Shown piece after piece: positions 1 to 8,020 of a stretch of DNA of 64,000 nt. Each line of letters begins with the position of its first letter. Positions within the stretch are counted from its first letter, which is position 1. The DNA lies in the NCBI GenBank assembly GCA_016720705.1, contig JADKKB010000001.1, positions 62,001 to 126,000 on the forward strand, written 5' to 3'. The translations under genes were made by a program, and so were the position numbers. Source of the DNA: Chloracidobacterium sp. (GTDB lineage: Bacteria; Acidobacteriota; Blastocatellia; Pyrinomonadales; Pyrinomonadaceae). The notes under the pieces were generated by a model. It ran no database searches, was not told the DNA's origin, and saw only the letters and a program-made list of their open reading frames with translations.

Positions 1-682
1 CGGTACTGCCGCACAAAGGACGACGCGGTTGATCAAGCTCTGGGCAATCTCGCCAGAGACCATCCCGATCTCGGATTTGGGAAGTTCACGATCTGCTCAG
101 CCACGGGCACGGTTGGAACCACAAGCGTGTGCACCGTGTTTACTGCGAGATGAAGCTGAACAAGCGTCGAAAGTATAAGCGGCGTGTTCCGACGAGGCAT
201 CCTGAGCCATTGACGGTTCCCGTCAGTGCGAACCAAAGCTGGTCGGCGGATTTCATGAGCGATGCATTGGGTGACGGACGTCGGTTTGCACCTTTAACGT
301 GATCGACGACCACCGACGCAGGTGCTGGCAATCGAGATCGATCTCAATCTCGGAAGCAGAAGGGTCATCAGAGTGCTTGACCGGCTCGCCGAAACGAGAG
401 GCCTGCCGCAGCGGATCCGATTCGATAAGGACCGGAGTTCACGAGCGTAGCAGTCGCGGACTGGGCCGAGCAGAACCAGGTCGAGCTCGCGTTCATCAAA
501 CCGGACGCCCAATGCAAAACGGCTACGTCGAGCGTTTTAACAGGACATATCGTCAGGCGATCCTCGATATGTATATCTTTGAAAGTTTGGACCAGGTACG
601 AGAACTAACGGCCAAGTGGATCGATTTCTACAACCGCCGCGGCCGCGATGCTCTGGGAGGCAGCCTCCCAGAGCATCTCTGA
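1..682 (+). pseudogene. Decayed IS3-family (IS407-like) transposase OrfB remnant
   Basis: Conceptual translation that jumps between frames gives a continuous IS3-type OrfB: an HTH_21-like segment (HPDLGFGK, then HGWNHKRVHRVYCEM), a linker ending in NQSWSADFMSDALGDGRRF, then NVIDD, VIRVLDRLAETRGLPQRIR, EFTSVAVADWAEQNQVELAF and PMQNGYVERFNRTYRQAIL. These match the DDE integrase core; the first Asp (ADFMSD) and the Glu (VERFNR) are visible, while the DNGPEF box has become DKDRSS. At least four frame changes are needed, so it cannot make an intact protein. The 5' part is outside the window. The alternative, a programmed frameshift, does not fit because breaks are scattered through the catalytic domain. 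Confidence 0.85.
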
Positions 683-741
683 CACGTTCTCCTTAACCCG
701 AAAACTCCAATTTAGACGGGTAACAATCAGGGGAGGTTTAC
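683..741 (+). mobile_element. Candidate right end of the IS3-family element
   Basis: Non-coding tail directly after the transposase remnant. It ends in a G-rich motif (CAGGGGAGGTTTACA, 728-742) of the kind found at IS3-family termini. The left end is outside the window, so the inverted-repeat partner and any target duplication cannot be checked. Confidence 0.3.
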
Positions 742-770
742 ACCCGGATCGAAAAGAAGCTGCGTTAATG

Positions 771-798
771 CAAAAACGGACACCGTGGAGGTGTCCGT
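771..798 (-). terminator. Intrinsic terminator of tRNA-Arg
   Basis: Perfect 9-bp stem (776-784 with 790-798, ACGGACACC / GGTGTCCGT) with a 5-nt loop. On the minus strand it is followed by a run of five T (complement of 771-775). It lies 17 bp past the tRNA 3' end. Confidence 0.85.
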
Positions 799-814
799 GA
801 GTTGTTGATATGAA

Positions 815-891
815 TGGTACACCCGGCATGATTCGAACATGCGACCCCTTGATTCGTAGTCAAGTACTCTATCCAGCTGAGCTACGGGTGC
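815..891 (-). tRNA. tRNA-Arg(ACG), CCA encoded
   Basis: On the minus strand the gene reads GCACCCG, D arm with AGCTCAGCTGGATAGAG, anticodon stem-loop CTTGACTACGAATCAAG, T arm with GTTCGAATC, then CGGGTGT-A-CCA. The acceptor stem pairs throughout with one G-U closing pair. The anticodon is ACG, normally deaminated to ICG to read CGU, CGC and CGA. The CCA end is genomically encoded. Length is 77 nt and the terminator follows immediately. The transposase remnant ends about 75 bp beyond its 3' end, and tRNA genes are common neighbours of insertions. Confidence 0.96.
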
Positions 892-944
892 TTAAAAGCA
901 AGTAGATAGACTACAAATCAAACGGCGATGTGTCAAGTTACAAC

Positions 945-1934
945 CTACTTTGCAAAATAACCGGTCTTTGTACGCGAGATCAGGGCCGTGTCCGAGGTTT
1001 CGAGTGTGATCGTGCGCCATTTGCCGTCACGCTTTTCATTTATGGGTTGGTATTCGATCGTATATAGCGTCCTGAGATCAGCCGCGACCTTTGCGTAAAG
1101 CGTGCCCATTTCCTCGAGTCGGTTGATGGTATTTACAACGCCGCCGGTACGGTCAGCGATGATCTGGAGTCTTGTACGTGCGGCATTGTACATCGCAACC
1201 TGTCGCGGCGTCGGATCGGCAAGTTTCGCGGGGTCTCCGGTCGGCAAAGCGAGCGGATAGATAGTAACGCCCTGACGATCGGCCTTGTTGAGCACTCGCT
1301 GCAGAATGTCGCTTGTCTCAGGTTTGATCGCGGACGGAATCTGATCGTCGGGCAGATTCGCCATTTGCTCACGGTCGATGTCCCTTACGGCGGTATCGAT
1401 CCCGTCGGACAGAACTATTATCGCCTTTCGGCGGCTTTTTTCGCCGGATAGCTTTTCGAGAGCCAGATCGATCGCCTTAAATAGCTGGGTCTTGCCGCGT
1501 CCATTGGAAAGTTCGATAGACGTGCCGATCGTTCGACGGTCGGTCGTAAAATCATTACGAACATTCACCTTGTCGTAAAATTCGATCACCGCTACGCGAT
1601 CTTGGGGAGTCAGGGCATCGACAAATCTGAACGCTGATTGTTTCATCACTTGTCGGAATCCAAGCGTCGATCCGCTCATATCCAAGATCATCACCACGCT
1701 GAACGGGGCAGACGATGGTTCAAATCGTGTGATCTGCTGCTTTACACCGTCCTCGTAGATAGTAAAGTTCGAACGGTCGAGGTTCACCATCGGTCGTCCT
1801 CGCCCGTCGACGACGCCAACATTCAAACGAACGATAGACGAATCGACACGGATCGGATCGTCGTCCTGTCCAAATGCAACAGTTGCGATCGTCGTAAGCA
1901 AAATTAGAATGGCAATCGCCCGAACTGATGACAT
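945..1934 (-). CDS. Secreted VWA-domain protein, acidobacterial type
   Basis: 329 residues with a signal peptide (hydrophobic residues 4-21, cleavage probably near FGQ at 23). The mature N-terminus carries the 'vvD..grpv..L...dF.iyEDG..q.I..F' block that precedes VWA domains in Acidobacteria, followed by a VWA domain whose MIDAS motif D85-x-S87-x-S89 is intact (DMSGST). The family binds metal and probably protein partners outside the cytoplasm; no enzymatic role is known. It is transcribed alone, divergently from the zinc-ribbon gene at 2118. Two relatives lie at 49252 and 50372. The family call is firm; its function is not known. Confidence 0.88.
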   Translation of the reverse strand: MSSVRAIAILILLTTIATVAFGQDDDPIRVDSSIVRLNVGVVDGRGRPMVNLDRSNFTIYEDGVKQQITRFEPSSAPFSVVMILDMSGSTLGFRQVMKQSAFRFVDALTPQDRVAVIEFYDKVNVRNDFTTDRRTIGTSIELSNGRGKTQLFKAIDLALEKLSGEKSRRKAIIVLSDGIDTAVRDIDREQMANLPDDQIPSAIKPETSDILQRVLNKADRQGVTIYPLALPTGDPAKLADPTPRQVAMYNAARTRLQIIADRTGGVVNTINRLEEMGTLYAKVAADLRTLYTIEYQPINEKRDGKWRTITLETSDTALISRTKTGYFAK

Positions 1935-2004
1935 AACAGAATATTAACAATCAGACGCTATTTATCGAAGTGCGGGTTGTATATCGATTGACGACAAAAT
2001 TCCC

Positions 2005-2033
2005 TTAACATTAACAAAATAATCGGATACAAT
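2005..2033 (+). promoter_or_regulatory. Sigma-70-like promoter, TTAACA-N17-TACAAT
   Basis: The -35 box TTAACA (2005-2010) and -10 box TACAAT (2028-2033) are each one base from consensus and are separated by 17 bp. The predicted start of transcription near 2040 argues against the TTG at 2049 as the start codon and for the ATG at 2118. It would drive the three-gene run that ends at the terminator near 5963. Confidence 0.6.
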
Positions 2034-2117
2034 CAGAGATTATTTGCATTGACCGGAATCACGGAACGTAAATTCCGCAAAATCCGGGTTCGCAAACGTC
2101 TACGAAAGGTGACCCGA

Positions 2118-2657
2118 ATGCTCTTTCGACCGAAATTTTGTGCAAACTGCGGAATTAAGATCGAACGATCCGAGTGGCGTCCTTGGACGAGTCACCGATT
2201 CTGTCAGGTTTGTGAAACGGAATTCAAGGGGCAGGATCTGATCATTAGAGTTTTGGTCGGGGCGTGCCTGGTGATCGGTATTGTTGGCGTCGGAGGGTAT
2301 TTTGAGCGAGGTGTCGCTCAGAGATCGGCAATGCCGGATCAGGCTAAACGTTTTGCAGAGGCACCGCCTCAGACACGCACTCCGGTTGCTGCGCCGAATG
2401 CGGAAGTGAATAATAAGCCGCAACCGTACTCAACAACTCGGTCAGCAACGAATGTTGAAGTTGATTCGTCAAACTCTGCGAGAAGTGCGAGTAATGCGGT
2501 CGATCAGCCCTCAGCAGAGGGTGAGGTAAAGTATTTTTGCGGTGCTCAGACCAAAAAGGGCACGCCGTGTTCGCGAAAGGTAAAGGGGAATATTCGCTGT
2601 TACCAGCACGAGGGATTGCCGGCTATGCTACCGGCAAGTAAGTTGCGTATCGGATGA
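2118..2657 (+). CDS. Zinc-ribbon membrane protein with C-terminal CX9CX9CX2H motif
   Basis: Starting at ATG 2118, which has AAAGGTGA just upstream, the product has 179 residues. An in-frame TTG at 2049 would add 23 very basic residues but lacks a ribosome-binding site. Order of parts: an N-terminal zinc ribbon (CANC ... CQVC), a single membrane segment (LVGACLVIGIVGVGGYF), a polar Pro/Ser/Asn-rich linker, and a C-terminal CX9CX9CX2H cluster (CGAQTKKGTPC ... CYQH) that looks like a second small metal site. The topology would put the two metal sites on opposite sides of the membrane. No function is recognised. It sits 41 bp upstream of the Ser/Thr kinase gene and is probably cotranscribed with it. 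Confidence 0.7.
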   Translation: MLFRPKFCANCGIKIERSEWRPWTSHRFCQVCETEFKGQDLIIRVLVGACLVIGIVGVGGYFERGVAQRSAMPDQAKRFAEAPPQTRTPVAAPNAEVNNKPQPYSTTRSATNVEVDSSNSARSASNAVDQPSAEGEVKYFCGAQTKKGTPCSRKVKGNIRCYQHEGLPAMLPASKLRIG

Positions 2658-2698
2658 AAGAGATCAATAGGATCGGTTAGGTATTTATAGGCTAAATA

Positions 2699-4528
2699 AT
2701 GAAACCACTTGCTCCAAACACAATGATCCAGAACCGCTATTTAGTGGTTCACCTGATTGGCAAAGGCGGTATGGGCGAGGTCTATCTCGCTGTTGACCAG
2801 CGTTTGGGTAGCGCCATAGCTCTCAAGCGTACCAGTTTTGCGGATGACGCCGGTCTTGCCGCCGCCTTTGAAAGGGAAGCCAAAATACTGGCACGCTTAC
2901 GGCATCCGGTATTACCAAAGGTCAGCGATCACTTTACGGATAACGGTGAGCAGTATCTAGTGATGGAGCATATATCGGGAGACGATCTATCGCAGCGTCT
3001 TGAAACGGCAAATAAAAAGTTCCCCCTCAGTTGGGTAATGTTTTGGGCAGATCAGCTTCTGGACGCACTTTCATACCTGCATTCGCACGAACCGCCGATC
3101 ATTCATCGCGACATCAAACCGCAGAATCTTAAGCTTACGGATGAGAATCATATCGTGCTCCTCGATTTCGGATTAAGTAAGGACACTGCCAATAAGTCCG
3201 TGATCTCGGCTCCGGGCACATCCGGCAGTGTGGTCGGCTATACACCACACTTTGCACCGATGGAGCAAATACGTGGTACCGGAACCAATCCGCGAAGCGA
3301 TATATATTCGCTATCGGCGACGTTGTATCAATTGATGACAAATGTTGTCCCGGCGGACGCTTTGTCGAGAGCCGATGTGATGCTCAATGGTATGGATGAC
3401 CCGATCGAGACACTCACTGAGCTGAATCCCGAGATCTCACCGGCGGTCTCTGCCGTGATCCTCAAAGGACTCGAGGTCAGTCAGGAAAAGCGGTATGCCA
3501 CGGCCGGAGAAATGCAAAAAGCTCTCCGCTCAGCGTATGCCCAAGTCCAAACTGCGATGGCCGCCGACACTGTTGTTATCAACGCAAACGATTTTGGCAA
3601 CGACGTGCATATGACGTCGCCGCCGCAAAATATTAACGCACCAACGGCTCCGTCGAAGATGGATACAGGTACGGATTCGCAGGCCTTTGTGAGTCCGACC
3701 GCCACGCCACCGGAGGTTATCGAACCGGTTGCTGTATTGCCTCCACTCGACGCGACGATCCAGATGGATCGTCCCAACGGGGCCGATGAGATACGACAGG
3801 CTGATGTAAAGACGGAAGTGTTTCTCGGTGCGGATTCACCGATCGCCGCAGCAATTCCGCCGTCACCATTGGCGGATCCACCTGTCACACACTCGAGTCC
3901 GCCGCAGTCGGAAGTGTACGAGCCTGCGGCGACGGCCGCTTTCATTGATGTAAGTACGGCAACTTCGGGAAATGAGCCCTCAACGCCGGAGTTCTTTGAA
4001 CCTGTCGCACCGGTTGCGGTAGTTGACGAGCCAAAACCGGCCAATGCCGCGGCAGTGCCGGCAACACCTGCGGCCGTCGCGAAGACCGCGAAGCCGAAAA
4101 AGCGTTCGAAAGCCGGCCTCGTAGTTGGCGGGCTGATCGGATTGGTGCTTTTGGGTGCGATCGCTGCAGGTGCGGCCTGGTTCATTTACAATAATTTTAT
4201 CGGACCGGGAACGGTCGCGCCGACGCCGATGCCAACACCATCGGCAAGTGTAACGCCCGAGGCAACGCCGTCAGTTACGCCTGAGCCGAGTCCGACGTCA
4301 TCAGCGGTGGACAATACGAATACAGATTTCGGTTCGAATGTCGGGGTTGAACCGACGCCCGAACCGACTACGGAACCAACAAATGGTTCGACGACGACCA
4401 CAAGGCCGACACCGCGCACTGTTCCGGCAAAGAATCCGCCAACCGGGCCGGCCAGAACCCCGTCTACCAAACCGCCGGTGACGCCAAAGGGCAAGCCAAA
4501 TAACGACCGAACGGTCATCGACCAATAA
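2699..4528 (+). CDS. Transmembrane Ser/Thr protein kinase (PknB-type)
   Basis: 609 residues. The kinase domain (about 14-285) has the glycine loop GKGGMGEVY (21-29), ATP-anchoring Lys43 (ALKR), the catalytic loop HRDIKPQN with Asp138 and the metal-binding DFG Asp156, so it should be active. A long Ala/Pro-rich linker follows, then one membrane span (about 471-495) and an extracytoplasmic Thr/Pro-rich tail (PTPMPTPS and similar repeats) without PASTA domains. It would phosphorylate cytoplasmic proteins in response to an envelope cue; the substrate is unknown. It is followed 18 bp later by a TPR protein, a likely partner. Long reverse-strand open frames over the low-complexity linker are artefacts of its composition. 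Confidence 0.93.
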   Translation: MKPLAPNTMIQNRYLVVHLIGKGGMGEVYLAVDQRLGSAIALKRTSFADDAGLAAAFEREAKILARLRHPVLPKVSDHFTDNGEQYLVMEHISGDDLSQRLETANKKFPLSWVMFWADQLLDALSYLHSHEPPIIHRDIKPQNLKLTDENHIVLLDFGLSKDTANKSVISAPGTSGSVVGYTPHFAPMEQIRGTGTNPRSDIYSLSATLYQLMTNVVPADALSRADVMLNGMDDPIETLTELNPEISPAVSAVILKGLEVSQEKRYATAGEMQKALRSAYAQVQTAMAADTVVINANDFGNDVHMTSPPQNINAPTAPSKMDTGTDSQAFVSPTATPPEVIEPVAVLPPLDATIQMDRPNGADEIRQADVKTEVFLGADSPIAAAIPPSPLADPPVTHSSPPQSEVYEPAATAAFIDVSTATSGNEPSTPEFFEPVAPVAVVDEPKPANAAAVPATPAAVAKTAKPKKRSKAGLVVGGLIGLVLLGAIAAGAAWFIYNNFIGPGTVAPTPMPTPSASVTPEATPSVTPEPSPTSSAVDNTNTDFGSNVGVEPTPEPTTEPTNGSTTTTRPTPRTVPAKNPPTGPARTPSTKPPVTPKGKPNNDRTVIDQ

Positions 4529-4546
4529 GTCGAGTAGAGCGATATT

Positions 4547-5938
4547 ATGAGCAAAAAGTTAATTTCGATCTTTAGTTGTTTTATTTTGTTGACGGTAATT
4601 ACGCTTATCGGGCAGACCATCGCCAGCGCCCAGACCAAAAAGGAACGCCAACAGGCGATCCAGTTGGTAAATCAGGCAGATAGATACTTTAATCAAAAGG
4701 ACTATCGCTCGGCGGCCGATACCTACGGGCAATCGATCCGTTTAGTGCCGAATAACGGATATGCTCATTTCTGGAAGGGGTATGCTCACTACAATCTTAA
4801 GGAAAATGATGCCGCACTCAGCGAATTTGCGATCGCGTTGACCCAGGGTTTCAAGCCGCTTCAGATCTATACCGTTCGTTGGTATGTCTACTACGACCAA
4901 AAGGACTATGACGCGTCGATCGCTGATGTTCAGCGTGGATTGGCACTTGATCCTAAAAATATAATGTTCCTCAAAGCTCTTGGCGAATTACGGTTGGCCA
5001 AAAATGAGTTTGGAGAGGCACTAAAGGCATACCAACAGGCGTTGCTAGTTGCACCAAAGGACGGTGATCTCTACTACAGCATCGCACGAGTTCAATACGG
5101 ACTTGGCAATACTGGAGGCCAGGGTTCTGCGGCCGAAGAAGCTATCAAAATGAATACAATGCTGCTCGGTGACGCATACTATCTGCTCGGTGATGCGCAG
5201 CAAAAGCAGAAGAAAAACACGGAGGCCGTCGCGTCGTATCAGCGTGCGATCGCCGCCAAACCGCTAAGCTATCAGGCGTACAGGAATCTGGCTGAGATAT
5301 TTCGGAGCGAGAGCCGATACGATGAGGCGATCGAAATCGAGAAGCGGGCTCTGTTGCTATATCCCAACGACGGTTATATCTACACTGATATCAGTTGGTA
5401 CTACAGCCTGGCCGACCGTCACGAGGAAGCTGTCCAAGCAGCTCAATCTGCGACGAAGATACTGCCGACCGAATCTATGGCGTACACCAATCTCTGCCGT
5501 GCTCTGAACGATACCAAGCAATATGCAGAAGCGATCACAGCCTGCAACAGTGCACTCAGGATAAATCCAAAGGACGGCGAAACTTACTTTTACCTTGCCC
5601 GAGCGTATGACCTCACCGGTCGTACGGCGGACGCGACACGTAACTATGCGTTGGCGGCAAGGGACCTGGCTGAAACGGCGAAAGCGGACCCGACGAATGC
5701 CGACTCGTATTATTTGCTGGGAAACGCTTATTTTTCGGATAATCAGCGTGATCGAGCCGTCGAGGCCTACACCAGATGTCTTGAACTCAATCCTAGATTC
5801 GCAAAAGCACGTCTAAATCTCGGCCGAACATTTGTCCTAAAGCGGGATAAGGCCGGAGCACTGACACAATATAATGAATTGCTGAAGATCGATCAGAAGC
5901 GGGCTGCACAGCTAAAAGCAGAGATCGATAAGTTGTAG
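4547..5938 (+). CDS. Exported tetratricopeptide-repeat protein
   Basis: 463 residues with a signal peptide (residues 4-28, SCFILLTVITLIGQTIASAQ) followed almost entirely by TPR units, recognisable from repeats of the type A..Y..G......Y..A...Y..A....P. About ten helical hairpins can be counted. TPR solenoids are protein-binding scaffolds. It lies 18 bp after the kinase gene and ends in a strong terminator, so the zinc-ribbon protein, kinase and TPR protein form one transcription unit. The function beyond scaffolding is not evident. Confidence 0.85.
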   Translation: MSKKLISIFSCFILLTVITLIGQTIASAQTKKERQQAIQLVNQADRYFNQKDYRSAADTYGQSIRLVPNNGYAHFWKGYAHYNLKENDAALSEFAIALTQGFKPLQIYTVRWYVYYDQKDYDASIADVQRGLALDPKNIMFLKALGELRLAKNEFGEALKAYQQALLVAPKDGDLYYSIARVQYGLGNTGGQGSAAEEAIKMNTMLLGDAYYLLGDAQQKQKKNTEAVASYQRAIAAKPLSYQAYRNLAEIFRSESRYDEAIEIEKRALLLYPNDGYIYTDISWYYSLADRHEEAVQAAQSATKILPTESMAYTNLCRALNDTKQYAEAITACNSALRINPKDGETYFYLARAYDLTGRTADATRNYALAARDLAETAKADPTNADSYYLLGNAYFSDNQRDRAVEAYTRCLELNPRFAKARLNLGRTFVLKRDKAGALTQYNELLKIDQKRAAQLKAEIDKL

Positions 5939-5962
5939 AGGGATGAGCGAATGATCGGACCT

Positions 5963-5990
5963 AGAGCACGCATCCGAGCGTGCTCTTTTT
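5963..5990 (+). terminator. Intrinsic terminator after the kinase/TPR operon
   Basis: Nine-base-pair stem AGAGCACGC (5963-5971) with GCGTGCTCT (5978-5986), 6-nt loop, followed by a T run. Confidence 0.9.
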
Positions 5991-5998
5991 ATTACAGT

Positions 5999-6793
5999 CT
6001 AACGCTTGCTGCCGGACCGGGTACTAACGTTGACTGTCTTGAATTTGAGAACAACCCGGACGTTCTCACCGCGGTTATCCATTACGGCCGGAACGAACGG
6101 GGTATTTGACAGATCGGATTGGAGTGCTCGTTCGAGATCGGCGATCGCCTTGGCATCCTCACCACCCTCGACAACCTGAGTCACACTCGCTAGTCCGTTT
6201 GAAAGGACATTTGCCACAACTACCACCTCATCGCTACGCAAACGGGAACTGACCAATGTGCGGGTGAGAGCAACGAGAGCCCCGTTTGGATTGATACTGG
6301 GCGATTCACCCGCGACAGACATTCGCGAACGAGCATATTCGGTCGGCGAAATGTCACTGGCGTCACCATTATTGGGAGCCAACATTATGCGAGTATCTCG
6401 TCCGCGATCACTTGAGATTATCTCACCTGCCGAACGAGCACCGGCAAACATCATCGAAAGGAATGAGATCCCTATGATTAGTGATGTAGCAATTCCTACA
6501 CTCAAAGGCATCAGCTGCATCGGTATCCAGTCACTGACGACGGTCGTAAAATACGACGGTGGACCTTCAGCGATCTCGTCACGTATAGCTCGCTTAATAG
6601 TGCTAGCTACGGCAGACGATATTACAGGTTTGCCGAGGTGTCTCAGATCGATCCGGATCAGCCTTTCCTCATCCAGTTCCTGCCGACAGAGCGGACAGGC
6701 TGAAAGGTGGGTGTCGATCGATCTGATCTCATCTGTCGACAAAAGTCCGTCAACGTATAACGAGAATTTAAGATTTAGATCATTGCACTTCAT
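5999..6793 (-). CDS. Zinc-finger anti-sigma factor, membrane-anchored
   Basis: 264 residues. The N-terminal cytoplasmic domain carries the HX3CX2C zinc anti-sigma motif (HLSACPLC), followed by a single membrane segment (about residues 93-116, PLSVGIATSLIIGISFLSMMFAG) and an extracytoplasmic domain of unknown fold. ZAS-domain proteins hold an ECF sigma factor inactive until a signal releases it; here the partner is almost certainly the sigma factor encoded upstream on the same strand at 7093-7746. The 299-bp gap between them is unusually long, since such pairs are commonly overlapping or nearly so. Confidence 0.85.
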   Translation of the reverse strand: MKCNDLNLKFSLYVDGLLSTDEIRSIDTHLSACPLCRQELDEERLIRIDLRHLGKPVISSAVASTIKRAIRDEIAEGPPSYFTTVVSDWIPMQLMPLSVGIATSLIIGISFLSMMFAGARSAGEIISSDRGRDTRIMLAPNNGDASDISPTEYARSRMSVAGESPSINPNGALVALTRTLVSSRLRSDEVVVVANVLSNGLASVTQVVEGGEDAKAIADLERALQSDLSNTPFVPAVMDNRGENVRVVLKFKTVNVSTRSGSKR

Positions 6794-7092
6794 ATCATTA
6801 ATGTCGGTCCGTTAGATCTGTGGATCTGCGGCCCTAACCCAATGAATGGCTCACTGACCCCGGCTGTTTTCAAAAAACCGAAAACAACGCTGGGCTGCGG
6901 CTCAGGTTTGCGATCGTCGAAACTTCGGTATATCCGCATAGACTTGTTGCTGGCCCATTCAAACAAATACCTTTGTAACTACTCACGATGACCTATTCCC
7001 TCAACTCTCGCTCTCTTGTGACCTATCGTTTGGCACCGATTGTTTTTGTCTGCAAAGATGAGACCGGGGCGAGTCAACCATTCATCGAGTTA
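6794..7092 (-). other. Non-coding gap between sigma and anti-sigma genes
   Basis: No supported gene lies in these 299 bp. An A/T hairpin (GTTTTC 6866-6871 with GAAAAC 6880-6885) encloses a homopolymer stretch; it is not GC-rich enough to call a terminator. No convincing promoter box was found for the anti-sigma gene. Confidence 0.5.
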
Positions 7093-7746
7093 TCAAAGAT
7101 CTTTTAGTCGCCGCCGCAATTCTTCACGGCCGCGGGATATGCGGGACTTTACAGTTCCTATCCCGATGTCCAGAGCCAATGCCGTTTCGTCGTAACTCAA
7201 CCCCTCGATATCGCATAAGATGACGGCTTCTCTAAACGCGATCGGCAGATCCAACAGTGCTGAGTTGAGTGCTGCCCGGCGTTCCCGAGCCAGAGCCTCA
7301 CCCTCGGGGCTCAGTCCACGATCCGCAATGGTGTCGGACAACGTCATTTCGGAATCGCCAATGGTCGCATCCAATGAGATCGTCCGGTCACGCTTACGGC
7401 GTTTCCACCACCGAAAACGGTTTCGCGATTCGTTGACCGCAATGCGAAACAACCAGGTCTTGAGGCCCGATTCACCACGAAATTTGCTCATCGAGCGAAA
7501 CGCGTTTAAGAACGTCTCCTGAGTAAGTTCGGCGGCATCGTCGGCATTTTCGGTCAGCCGGTAGAGCAACGAAAAGACGTCGCCCGAGTATTTGTCGACA
7601 AACTCATCAAAGGCCGCGGCGTCGTTCGCCTTTAATTTTTCAAGCAGTTCGGATTCGAAAGATATTCGGGCGGAGTAAGGCTGTGCCGCCGGAGCGGAAC
7701 TTCGGAATTCTTCGTCGTCAAGTGTCATTGACCTGGTGAAGACCAT
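7093..7746 (-). CDS. ECF-family RNA polymerase sigma factor
   Basis: 217 residues. Region 2 is visible at about 50-115 (FDEFVDKYSGDVFSLLYRL, DDAAELTQETFLNAFRSMSKF, TWLFRIAVNESRNRFR) and region 4 at about 160-210 (LPIAFREAVILCDIEGLSY, then the helix-turn-helix ending GIGTVKSRISRGREELRR). This is the RpoE/SigW-like two-domain architecture that redirects RNA polymerase under envelope stress. An internal ATG at 7728 could be the real start, removing six residues. The anti-sigma gene follows on the same strand after 299 bp. Confidence 0.93.
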   Translation of the reverse strand: MVFTRSMTLDDEEFRSSAPAAQPYSARISFESELLEKLKANDAAAFDEFVDKYSGDVFSLLYRLTENADDAAELTQETFLNAFRSMSKFRGESGLKTWLFRIAVNESRNRFRWWKRRKRDRTISLDATIGDSEMTLSDTIADRGLSPEGEALARERRAALNSALLDLPIAFREAVILCDIEGLSYDETALALDIGIGTVKSRISRGREELRRRLKDL

Positions 7747-7978
7747 TTCCTGCCTTTAGTGGATTCCGATCTTGGGAACCCTCAAGCTGTCCGTCCGCTC
7801 ATTTTCGCGAACCGGAATACTTAGACACCGATCATCCCAAAATGTTCCCGTAAATACGAAAAAAACTTTTGAACGATCAATTTCAGCCAAGGCATATCGG
7901 CTTTCGATTTCCCGTTAGTTGCTCTATCCGTCGATTTAAGCTAAATTAACTCTTTTGGAAATCAGCCGATCTCGGCAA

Positions 7979-7997
7979 TTATACAACGATTGTATAA
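7979..7997. promoter_or_regulatory. Perfect palindrome, possible operator
   Basis: TTATACAA (7979-7986), CGA, TTGTATAA (7990-7997): a perfect 8-bp inverted repeat with a 3-bp centre, 24 bp upstream of the ATG at 8021. It contains -10-like sequences in both directions, so it may simply be overlapping promoter elements between the divergent sigma-factor and TPR genes, or a repressor site. Confidence 0.4.
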
Positions 7998-8020
7998 GTT
8001 AGAATTGCAGTTTTTTTATC

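Noticed and set aside
3481..4185. Long reverse-strand open frame (234 codons) across the kinase gene
   Set aside because: It lies opposite the Ala/Pro-rich linker of the kinase, has no ribosome-binding site and a low-complexity translation; it is a composition shadow.
4186..4638. Reverse-strand frame of 150 codons at the kinase C-terminus
   Set aside because: Complement of the Thr/Pro repeat tail and of the start of the next gene; not protein-like.
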